Source of the DNA: Sulfurimonas sp.
Lineage (GTDB): Bacteria; Campylobacterota; Campylobacteria; Campylobacterales; Sulfurimonadaceae
Assembly: GCA_002733945.2 (NCBI GenBank)
Contig: NVXO02000004.1
Span: 186,120 to 193,622 of the forward strand
Length of the DNA stretch: 7,503 bases
Direction: 5' to 3'
Shown here: one piece after another, positions 1 to 5,579 of the stretch
How the letters are laid out: each line of letters starts with the position of its first letter
Position numbering within the stretch: position 1 is the stretch's first letter
Notes under the pieces: generated by a model
What the model saw: the letters and a program-made list of their open reading frames with translations, nothing else
What the model was told of the DNA's origin: nothing
Databases searched by the model: none
Made by a program: the position numbers and the translations under genes

Positions 1-474
1 TTTAAATCCCCTACATGTACAAAATCAGATACTAAAGCAGTAAAAGAACTTGCAAAAATTGCAGGGATTGAGAAGTATAAAGAACTTGCAATGGAGATGT
101 TTATAGTTAAGTCTGCAACTAAGGGTGCAAGTGCTAGAGACCTTAATACTAAAGATTATAAACCTTTTGTTATGAATGGAGAAAAAGTTGGTGTAAACCA
201 GTTAGAAATGATTGATATATCAGCACTTGACGACAGAATCGATGAGATTTATGCAGACATGGTAAAAATGAAAGAAGAAGAGGGCCTACACACTATGATT
301 GTTTTACTGACAGACATTATGAAAGAGGGTTCTCAACTCTTGTGTGTGAGTGATGATGCAAGTAAAATCGAGGCTGCATTTGATAAAAAACTAGTTAATA
401 ATCAAATGTGGTTAGAGGGTGTCCTTAGTCGTAAAAAGCAGGTTATCCCTTTCGTGCAACCGCAGTTTAATTAA
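1..474 (+). CDS. ppaC: Manganese-dependent inorganic pyrophosphatase (family II), 3' part
   Basis: This cytosolic enzyme hydrolyses pyrophosphate to two phosphates, pulling biosynthetic reactions forward. The frame is open from base 1, so the gene begins before the window. The 157 residues present are about the C-terminal half of a protein usually near 305-310 residues. They correspond to the DHHA2 substrate-binding domain. The family signature KSPTCT is visible at residues 3-8 of the fragment. The terminal SRKKQVIP block, whose Ser-Arg-Lys-Lys residues bind substrate, lies at about bases 427-450. The N-terminal DHH metal-binding half is outside the window. An internal ATG at base 91 is not the true start, because conserved family sequence continues upstream of it. 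The last 63 nt overlap the 3' end of batD on the other strand. The reading frame looks intact and the family assignment is secure. Confidence 0.95.
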   Translation, partial: FKSPTCTKSDTKAVKELAKIAGIEKYKELAMEMFIVKSATKGASARDLNTKDYKPFVMNGEKVGVNQLEMIDISALDDRIDEIYADMVKMKEEEGLHTMIVLLTDIMKEGSQLLCVSDDASKIEAAFDKKLVNNQMWLEGVLSRKKQVIPFVQPQFN

Positions 475-1533
475 TCTTTTTATAATCTCTTTTTTAATCA
501 GTTTGAACTTGGGTTTACTCTCATCTTCAAGCTGATAAATTAAACTATCTAACTTCTCGTCTCTTCCTAAATAAACAACTATTTTTTTATATAAATCACT
601 TTTTATACGACATGATTTTACTGTTTTTATAAGTGTAGGCTCTTTTTTCACCCTTGTTCTTATGAAGTTACTATATAGATATCTAAATAGTAAAATAGCT
701 AGTATAAAGAAAAAATATTTATCCTGATTATTAATAATCTTAGTTTCTTCTTGTTGATACCCATCTATCTTTACATTTATGCGATTTGTACTACTCTTTT
801 TAACAAATGAGTCCTCTTTATCAAAATAGTGTAGTTCAAAGGAGGGGATATGATAAGACTGATCTGAGATGATTTCATAAACCTTAGTTTGAAGATGTTG
901 TCGTTTACTTAAAGTTGTATATAGTAGGTAAGTAGTTGCATTATTAATATGAGGCATGATTGCATCTAAGTTTTGGATATTTCCATCTCCATAGAGTGAA
1001 ATTGTAAGTGTGACAAGCTCTCCTGCCTGGACATTACTCTTATCTACTTTAGCACTAAGCCTGTACTTACCAATAGCAGTGATGTTGTTGGGGAGTTTTT
1101 TTACTTCTAAAATGATTGCTTTGGCTTTTAGAGAGAACACTTTGGTATATTTACTTCTGTTATCAAAGTTTTTATATAAACCATCTATAATTTGAGTCTG
1201 TACTTGTATATTTTTGAGTGAAAAATTACCTTCTTTTTGTGGTTGTAAGGAGTAGTTAATCTCTTCAACAAAATACCCATCTTCGTCTTTATAATCTTTA
1301 GAGTCTAATTCTTTGACTATAATATTCGTAAACTCAGGTTTCTCAACCTCATAGTCTTCTACATCGCCATATCTATAAATAAGCGTAAGTTGTGTTGTCT
1401 CACCAAGAAGTATGCTTGTGCTTGTTAGCTTTGCGTCTAAGCTATAACCTTTTGGTGCAGTAATGATTTGAGATGCATAAAGCAAAGATGTAAAAACAGA
1501 TAAAAAAAGTAAGATGCTAATCTTGTAAAACAT
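412..1533 (-). CDS. batD: BatD-family protein (exported, single membrane anchor)
   Basis: Last gene of the Bat cluster. Its 373 residues start with a clear signal peptide (hydrophobic residues 6-19, likely cleavage after the Ala near 20). A beta-rich periplasmic part of about 250 residues follows, with the 'oxygen tolerance' BatD pattern of repeated beta-sandwich segments (for example NVQAGELVTLTISLYGDGNI around 167-186). There is one transmembrane segment at about 273-290 and a basic cytoplasmic tail. The ATG is supported by a strong AGGAGA site 7 nt upstream. The gene overlaps the end of batB by 17 nt, indicating coupled translation. The final 20 codons and the stop lie antisense to conserved ppaC codons, so that tail is probably not family-conserved. 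BatD proteins are often longer than this, so some internal shortening is possible, but I see no frame break. Its role is inferred to be an envelope partner of the BatA/BatB vWA proteins. Confidence 0.85.
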   Translation of the reverse strand: MFYKISILLFLSVFTSLLYASQIITAPKGYSLDAKLTSTSILLGETTQLTLIYRYGDVEDYEVEKPEFTNIIVKELDSKDYKDEDGYFVEEINYSLQPQKEGNFSLKNIQVQTQIIDGLYKNFDNRSKYTKVFSLKAKAIILEVKKLPNNITAIGKYRLSAKVDKSNVQAGELVTLTISLYGDGNIQNLDAIMPHINNATTYLLYTTLSKRQHLQTKVYEIISDQSYHIPSFELHYFDKEDSFVKKSSTNRINVKIDGYQQEETKIINNQDKYFFFILAILLFRYLYSNFIRTRVKKEPTLIKTVKSCRIKSDLYKKIVVYLGRDEKLDSLIYQLEDESKPKFKLIKKEIIKRLIKLRLHERDNLLFTTKDTL

Positions 1534-2230
1534 TTTTACTTCTCCTATGAATATCTAGTTTACATAAAAATATAATCGATTTTCGATTTTTTAATGCTTT
1601 CAATATTTTTTCCTCTTCACTTAAAACTATCTTATCAAGTCTAACAATATAGTCTGAACTTAATGACTTTTGTGGGCTTTTTTTCTTTACTGAGATTCGC
1701 TCTGGAAGTTTGTATTTATCCTCTTTAGAATCTTTGTGCCTTTGATTTGACAAGACAAGTGAAACTTGTTTTAGATTCTCTCGCGCCTGTATATCCTGTA
1801 CTAAGTTTAATGACTTTTTATAATATTTTTTTGCAAGATGAAGTTTGTCTAGTTTAACATAAGCATTAGCAACATTATAATAAACTTTAGCATTAAAAAC
1901 ATCATCTCTATCAAGGCTTTTCATATAGTTTTTTATAGCTACATCATAAAGCCCAAGCTTATACTGAGTATTTGCAATATTATAAAGTATGTCCTGCGTT
2001 TGTGAAAGTTTTTTATACGATATGAGAGCATTTGTATACTGTGCTTCTTTAAAAGAGCTTTCGGCATTAGATAAATGGTGAAAATCCAAAACAGAGGCCT
2101 TAGTTTGCGTAGTTAAACTAAGAATAAAAAGAGAAACTAGTAGGTTGACACTTTTGTTTTTTAACTCCAAGGCATAGGTATAGATAAAAAGAAGTAAAAA
2201 AAGAGCAAGGACTAAAGGAAAATAAAACAA
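1517..2230 (-). CDS. batB fragment 3: membrane segments plus TPR region (BatC-like)
   Basis: Third reading frame of the split batB. It is open from about 2281; the in-frame start at 2230 is a TTG inside a hydrophobic helix, so it is not a natural start. It encodes two membrane segments, the second resembling a signal anchor ending near TKA. Then come TPR helices: ILYNIANTQYKLGLYDVAI and VYYNVANAYVKLDKLHLAKK show the repeat spacing with Gly/Ala and Tyr positions. The C-terminal stretch is charged and probably unstructured, ending with an acidic SEEEK segment and a basic tail. In other phyla this TPR part is the separate protein BatC; here it belongs to BatB. Confidence 0.65.
   Translation of the reverse strand: MFYFPLVLALFLLLFIYTYALELKNKSVNLLVSLFILSLTTQTKASVLDFHHLSNAESSFKEAQYTNALISYKKLSQTQDILYNIANTQYKLGLYDVAIKNYMKSLDRDDVFNAKVYYNVANAYVKLDKLHLAKKYYKKSLNLVQDIQARENLKQVSLVLSNQRHKDSKEDKYKLPERISVKKKSPQKSLSSDYIVRLDKIVLSEEEKILKALKNRKSIIFLCKLDIHRRSKNVLQD
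1541..1546 (-). promoter_or_regulatory. Ribosome binding site of batD
   Basis: On the minus strand AGGAGA lies 7 nt before the ATG at 1533. It is the clearest Shine-Dalgarno match in the cluster and fixes the batD start. It sits inside the last codons of batB, so batD can be translated even if ribosomes stop early at the batB frameshifts. Confidence 0.75.
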
Positions 2231-2246
2231 CTGGATAGTAGTCGTT

Positions 2247-2690
2247 TTATTGTCTTTTTCCTCTACTTCTTGAGAGTTTTTTTAAAACTACATTTATATC
2301 ATCAGAAGAGTAAGTAGATGTTGCAGAAGTACTAATAATATTGACACTTAAGTTATAATCTTTTATGTACTTGGATTCATCATTAAAACCTTCTAAACTT
2401 CCAATATCACTAAGAATAAGAAGATTTTTTCTCTTATAGTCTTTGAGCATAAGTGTCGCACCTTCTAATGCTGCAAAAAGGTTTGTACGGTTTTGCATAA
2501 CCTTCGAGTAGTCTATATTTTTAGATATAAAAAGAACGGAGGATTTATCTTCACTCAGAGGATGGGCTACATAGGCATTATTAGCAAACAAAAGGAGTCC
2601 AACTCTTAAGTTAGAGTCGGATTGCATAATAGTTTTTAATTTTGAGAGTGCAAATTCAAGTCTACTGGGATAAAGATCATCTTTTAGCAT
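2247..2690 (-). CDS. batB fragment 2: vWA domain
   Basis: Second reading frame of the split batB. The frame is open from about 2747, just inside the A9 break, and encodes NIPLVIALDISKSM before the first ATG. That ATG is the methionine immediately after the MIDAS motif DISKS, so a protein started there would lack the metal-binding aspartate and serines. I see no convincing ribosome site for it. The true coding extent of this piece is therefore better read as about 2747-2262 within the larger gene. The last six residues (about RSRGKRQ) are out-of-frame tail after break 2. Confidence 0.6.
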   Translation of the reverse strand: MLKDDLYPSRLEFALSKLKTIMQSDSNLRVGLLLFANNAYVAHPLSEDKSSVLFISKNIDYSKVMQNRTNLFAALEGATLMLKDYKRKNLLILSDIGSLEGFNDESKYIKDYNLSVNIISTSATSTYSSDDINVVLKKLSRSRGKRQ

Positions 2691-2982
2691 GGACTTTGAG
2701 ATATCTAGTGCTATAACAAGAGGTATATTCTTTTTTTTTGCTATTTAATGAGGAGTGATTTAAAACAGGCTGTGCTAAAGTTATGATTAGTAAAACAGTA
2801 ACAAAAAGAAAAAGCTTGTACTTTAACCCCTTGTCTACAAGTTGGAAGTTTACACTAATGGTTTTTAAAATTTCTGGAGAAAAAGTTGAAGAGAGCGTCT
2901 GCTTTTTTGGACGAAGTGAGTAAAGAAATAAAGCTAATGGAAAAGTTAAAAGTAAGAAAAAAAAAGGGTGATTAAAGTACAT
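2677..2982 (-). CDS. batB fragment 1: N-terminal membrane part
   Basis: First reading frame of the split batB, 101 residues as written. Residues 1-84 are genuine BatB: two hydrophobic helices and a FxPEIL-type linker. The last 17 residues, after the KKK encoded by the A9 run, are out-of-frame sequence with no vWA character. The ATG directly follows the batA stop (TAATG), with a weak GAGA-type site before it. If translated alone, it would be a small two-helix membrane peptide lacking any metal-binding site. Confidence 0.7.
   Translation of the reverse strand: MYFNHPFFFLLLTFPLALFLYSLRPKKQTLSSTFSPEILKTISVNFQLVDKGLKYKLFLFVTVLLIITLAQPVLNHSSLNSKKKEYTSCYSTRYLKVHAKR
2731..2739 (-). repeat. A9 homopolymer at batB break 1
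   Basis: Nine consecutive T on the plus strand, A9 in the batB message. With eight A the frame reads SKKKNIPLVIALDISKSM, joining the membrane part to the vWA domain. With nine it runs into a stop 17 codons later. Runs of this length are known sites of replication slippage, RNA polymerase slippage and base-calling error. Confidence 0.85.
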
Positions 2983-3893
2983 TATATTTTCTCATTTTTT
3001 CTAGACTTGTAAGCTAGAAGTAAAGCAAACAAAAGACTCAGACAAAGAGGGTAGAAGTATAGGTGCTTGATAACTTTAATTGTAGAAAGCTTATGCGTGT
3101 TTTTCTCTAGTAAACCAATCTCTTTATACACTTCGTTCAGGTCTTTTTTATTGTTTGCTGTAAAACTTTTTGCATTGGTTTTAGTAGAGATAAGTTCTAA
3201 TAAATTATTATTACTTTCACCTATTGCAATTGTATAGACCTTTATATGATACTTGTAGAGTATTTTAAGCACTATCTCAAGTGGAATTTTACTTGCAGTA
3301 TCATCACCATCACTTAGAAGAATAATAAGTCTTGAAGAGCTAAGAGAATTTTCTAGAAGTGAGCTTGCAGTTGCAAGTGAGTCTATAAGTGCAGTACTCC
3401 TACCAACTAAATCTATACTTATGTTTTGTATGCTACTTAATGGCGAAGCAGTATCATATGAGAGAGGTGAAACTACAGCACTAGTATCTCCAAATATGAC
3501 CATACCTATTCTGTCTTTTGAGCGCTCTTTTATAAAGTCACTAGCAACATCTTGAACAGCACTCCAACGCGATTGATTATAGTCGAGTTCATTAAAGCCG
3601 TTTAAACTCATTGATCCACTTGTATCTAGACTTAAAACTATATCTAAGCTATGTTGTGTGTTGTCTGGCATCTGTTTTATGAGGATTGGACTAGCAAGAG
3701 AAATCAAAAGAGTACAAAGAATGGAGTATTTTAGTATTGTATCTGGAATTGAATACATCTTTGTTGGTGCTAGATTTGTAATGATATTAGGGATGTAGTA
3801 AGAAGCTATATTTTGTTTAAATACTAGACTTATCCCAATAAAGATAAAGATTAGTAAAAGAACATAGGGATACTCAAAACTATACTCTTGCAT
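2982..3893 (-). CDS. batA: BatA-type vWA membrane protein
   Basis: This is an inner-membrane protein with a cytoplasm- or periplasm-facing von Willebrand A domain, 303 residues, the usual size for BatA. Membrane segments are at about 9-25, 54-72 and 279-295. The vWA domain spans about 84-265 and keeps a complete MIDAS: DTSGS at 90-94, a threonine in GRSTALID at 167, and aspartates in LLSDGDD at 195-198. It should therefore bind a divalent metal. The arginine-tryptophan SRW segment after the first motif matches the family. The ATG overlaps the DUF58 stop by one base (TAATG), and the stop overlaps the batB ATG the same way, so all three are probably translationally coupled. No break is seen. 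Family role: a partner of MoxR and DUF58 in an envelope-linked complex; the substrate is unknown. Confidence 0.9.
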   Translation of the reverse strand: MQEYSFEYPYVLLLIFIFIGISLVFKQNIASYYIPNIITNLAPTKMYSIPDTILKYSILCTLLISLASPILIKQMPDNTQHSLDIVLSLDTSGSMSLNGFNELDYNQSRWSAVQDVASDFIKERSKDRIGMVIFGDTSAVVSPLSYDTASPLSSIQNISIDLVGRSTALIDSLATASSLLENSLSSSRLIILLSDGDDTASKIPLEIVLKILYKYHIKVYTIAIGESNNNLLELISTKTNAKSFTANNKKDLNEVYKEIGLLEKNTHKLSTIKVIKHLYFYPLCLSLLFALLLAYKSRKNEKI

Positions 3894-4744
3894 TATAAAT
3901 AACTCATAAAGGCTAGTAGCTTCTGTAGGGGCTCTTCATCTGTATATATTTTTAGATACTTGACAGCATATTTATGGAGTTTAGTAAAAAGAATGTCATC
4001 ATCTTCTGAGAGTTTCTTCTTAATCTTCATAGCAGTTCTCTTGTTTATGTTCACATTAGAACTTAAGCCACTTTGTGGGTCTGTAATATTTATTTCACCG
4101 AGTTCTGAAGGGTTCTCTTCAAACCTATCTCTTATGATAATAAGCACCACCTCGTGTTTGTGTGCTAAAGATCCTATCTCTAGCCCTTGAGTATTTAAAA
4201 AATCACCGACAAAAAAAATGAGTGATCGCTTTTGCAGGATTTTATAAAAAGACCTAGTGAGATTTTCATAGTTGATACTTTGCCCAAGCAGGGGTGTATC
4301 GTTTACCTTCTCTAACATTTCACGAACACTAAAGATATGCTTGCTCTTTTGTGTACTTTTATGTATATTTTGATTATAGATATAACTCTCATATGAATCT
4401 TGCTGTTTAACACATGAAAAAGCAAGAAGTGCTATAGTCTCTTTTAGGAGATCAAATTTTAGCTTTTGCGTTCCAAAATTTAGTGAAGCGTTTAGTAGAG
4501 GTACGATGACTATATTGAGCTCTTTTTGATCTATAAAAACTTTTACATGTGGTTTATTCATCTTTGAACTGATAATCCAGTCAATATGCTTGATATCATC
4601 ACCACTAGTATACTCTCGCAACTCTATAAAGTCAGAACTAAGGCCTTTGAAAAAAGTACTGTTTTCTCCAATACTAGAGCTAAAAACGTTCTTTTGAGCC
4701 TTAATAAAGGGGGCTAAGGAGCTTCCTTTAAGGTACTGGTACAC
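3893..4744 (-). CDS. DUF58 domain protein of the MoxR/Bat cluster
   Basis: A soluble 283-residue protein with the DUF58 signature LREYTSGDD near residues 42-50, then IDW at 54-56 and a KPHVKVF strand. DUF58 proteins have a vWA-like fold and almost always lie directly after moxR; they are thought to be MoxR partners. The predicted start is GTG at 4744, overlapping the moxR tail by 17 nt. It is preferred because residues 5-40 (around FIKAQKNVFSSSIGENSTFF) match the normal N-terminus of the family and the next Met is at residue 61, after the DUF58 signature. A weak GAGG lies 12 nt upstream. The reading frame is intact and about normal length (near 290). With moxR broken, its main partner may be absent. 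Confidence 0.88.
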   Translation of the reverse strand: MYQYLKGSSLAPFIKAQKNVFSSSIGENSTFFKGLSSDFIELREYTSGDDIKHIDWIISSKMNKPHVKVFIDQKELNIVIVPLLNASLNFGTQKLKFDLLKETIALLAFSCVKQQDSYESYIYNQNIHKSTQKSKHIFSVREMLEKVNDTPLLGQSINYENLTRSFYKILQKRSLIFFVGDFLNTQGLEIGSLAHKHEVVLIIIRDRFEENPSELGEINITDPQSGLSSNVNINKRTAMKIKKKLSEDDDILFTKLHKYAVKYLKIYTDEEPLQKLLAFMSYL

Positions 4745-4913
4745 TTTGTAAAAGAGCCTCTATGACTTTATCAGGAGTAACACCATCTACTATGGCTTCA
4801 TAATTTAGTTTGATACGGTGACGGAGAATATCCTTAGAACACAGAACGATATCAGATGGAAGAACATGGTCATTTCCTCTAAGATAAGCTCTAGCTTTAA
4901 CAGCCTTTAACAT
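4728..4913 (-). CDS. moxR fragment 2: C-terminal lid piece
   Basis: Open frame of 61 codons from an internal ATG; the frame is actually open from 5003, including the sensor 2 motif GASPRA that the ATG start would omit. The sequence (VKARAYLRGNDHVLPSDI, then HRIKLNYEA) is the usual helical MoxR C-terminus. It is not a gene in its own right: no ribosome site is seen and it is just the tail of moxR left in another frame. The DUF58 GTG start lies inside its last codons. Confidence 0.55.
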   Translation of the reverse strand: MLKAVKARAYLRGNDHVLPSDIVLCSKDILRHRIKLNYEAIVDGVTPDKVIEALLQSVPVP

Positions 4914-4983
4914 ATCAATAGTAGCACGAGGTGAAGCACCATACTCAATATATTTATGTCCATTCCTAGTCGCAAATATGAGT

Positions 4984-5538
4984 TTAACTATATACTCTAA
5001 TTTCTAGTTCTTCTTCGGGTGAATTATATCCCACAACTACCTTAAACATAAACCTATCAAGTTGTGCTTCTGGAAGTGAGTATGCTCCTTCTTGCTCTAT
5101 CGGATTTTGTGTAGCGAGAACTAAAAATGGTTTGTCTATAGGAAAACTTTCATCTCCAATAGTCACTTGATGCTCTTGCATAACTTCAAGTAAGGCAGAT
5201 TGGACTTTTGCGGGAGCTCGGTTAATCTCATCTGCTAAGAGTAGATTAGTAAAAACTGGTCCATGTTTGATTTTAAAGTTACCACTCTTAACATCATATA
5301 TCTCAGCACCTATGATATCAGAAGGCAGTAAGTCTGGTGTAAACTGTACCCGTTTAAAGTTTAGGTTGAGTGCTTTAGCAAGTGCATTTATAGCTGTTGT
5401 TTTAGCTAAGCCTGGAACACCTTCAAGAAGTATATGTCCATCTGTAAAAAGACCGATGAGTAGGGCATCAATCATATGACTATGACCGATAACTTGCTTA
5501 GCTATTTCAAGTTTAAGAAGTGAGATTTTGTTTTTCAT
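4984..5538 (-). CDS. moxR fragment 1: ATPase core
   Basis: The 184-residue open frame of the disrupted moxR. It starts at the family-typical ATG (MKNKI...) and holds Walker A, Walker B, sensor 1 and the arginine finger, but no lid or sensor 2. The last four residues (RVYS) arise from the shifted frame. No clear Shine-Dalgarno precedes the ATG; the 17-bp inverted repeat lies in that position instead. If made, it might bind ATP but should not hydrolyse it normally. Confidence 0.7.
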   Translation of the reverse strand: MKNKISLLKLEIAKQVIGHSHMIDALLIGLFTDGHILLEGVPGLAKTTAINALAKALNLNFKRVQFTPDLLPSDIIGAEIYDVKSGNFKIKHGPVFTNLLLADEINRAPAKVQSALLEVMQEHQVTIGDESFPIDKPFLVLATQNPIEQEGAYSLPEAQLDRFMFKVVVGYNSPEEELEIRVYS

Positions 5539-5541
5539 AAT

Positions 5542-5558
5542 GTTAAGAGTATCTTAAC
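5542..5558. repeat. Inverted repeat before moxR
   Basis: GTTAAG and CTTAAC form a perfect 6-bp dyad around a 5-bp centre, 3 bp upstream of the moxR ATG at 5538. There is no T-run after it on the minus strand, so it is not a typical terminator. Its place fits an operator or a structure covering the moxR ribosome site; both are inference. Confidence 0.5.
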
Positions 5559-5565
5559 TATGTAA

Positions 5566-5579
5566 AGTTTATATAAACT
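5566..5579. repeat. 14-bp perfect palindrome at the ligase stop
   Basis: AGTTTATATAAACT is fully self-complementary. It overlaps the TAG stop of the acyl-CoA ligase gene. Together with the inverted repeat at 5542-5558 it fills most of the 39-bp gap before moxR. It is AT-rich, so chance is possible. Confidence 0.4.

Larger units (their letters stand above)
1517..2982 (-). pseudogene. batB: BatB-type vWA protein with C-terminal TPR region, split by two +1 frameshifts
   Basis: One ancestral gene is spread over three consecutive reading frames, each ending just past the point where the next becomes open. Break 1 is at the A9 run (T9 on the plus strand, 2731-2739). Break 2 is at or just after an A7 run (2277-2283; frames overlap down to about 2262). 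Removing one base at each makes 1464 nt, a 487-residue protein. In that reconstruction there are two N-terminal membrane segments (about 5-22 and 55-74). A vWA domain follows from about residue 85, with MIDAS motif DISKS (93-97), a downstream NRTNL threonine and an LSDIG aspartate. Next come two more hydrophobic segments (about 251-268 and 279-296) and at least two TPR repeats (about 310-415). The ATG overlaps the batA stop as TAATG; the stop overlaps batD by 17 nt. Between the last MIDAS aspartate and the third membrane segment the vWA domain looks about 40 residues shorter than relatives I recall. Real decay, sequencing error and slippage remain open. Confidence 0.8.
4728..5538 (-). pseudogene. 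moxR: MoxR-family AAA+ ATPase with internal deletion and frameshift
   Basis: MoxR ATPases are hexameric AAA+ chaperone-like enzymes that act with DUF58 and vWA proteins. The N-terminal frame (5538-4984) is well conserved: Walker A GVPGLAKT (40-47), Walker B LLADEINRA (D103, E104), sensor 1 ATQNP (about 142-146) and the arginine finger region EAQLDRF (R162). It ends abnormally after EEELEI with four foreign residues and TAA. The rest of the family sequence resumes one frame over at about 4997 (EYIVKLIFATRN), includes sensor 2 GASPRA (bases 4923-4940) and runs to 4728. About 40-50 residues that normally separate these parts, mostly the start of the lid domain, are missing. Two changes are therefore present: a loss of sequence and an out-of-frame join near 4997-5004. 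The total is 811 nt against roughly 950 expected. It is very unlikely to make active ATPase unless the sequence itself is wrong here. Confidence 0.82.

Noticed and set aside
467..520. Terminator between ppaC and batD
   Set aside because: T-rich stretches are present on the plus strand but I find no GC-containing stem before them.
1010..1195. Plus-strand open frame of 61 codons
   Set aside because: Lies wholly antisense to batD, whose family features are clear; no ribosome site and no recognisable protein.
3960..4190. Plus-strand open frame of 76 codons
   Set aside because: Antisense shadow of the conserved DUF58 gene; composition looks like reverse-strand coding sequence.
4984..5010. Programmed ribosomal frameshift in moxR
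   Set aside because: No slippery heptamer or following structure is seen, and a shift alone would not restore the 40-50 missing residues.
5267..5479. Plus-strand open frame of 70 codons
   Set aside because: Antisense to the Walker A/B region of moxR, which is strongly conserved on the minus strand.
5542..5579. Intrinsic terminator after the acyl-CoA ligase
   Set aside because: The hairpins are weak, AT-rich and not followed by a U-run on the transcribed strand.
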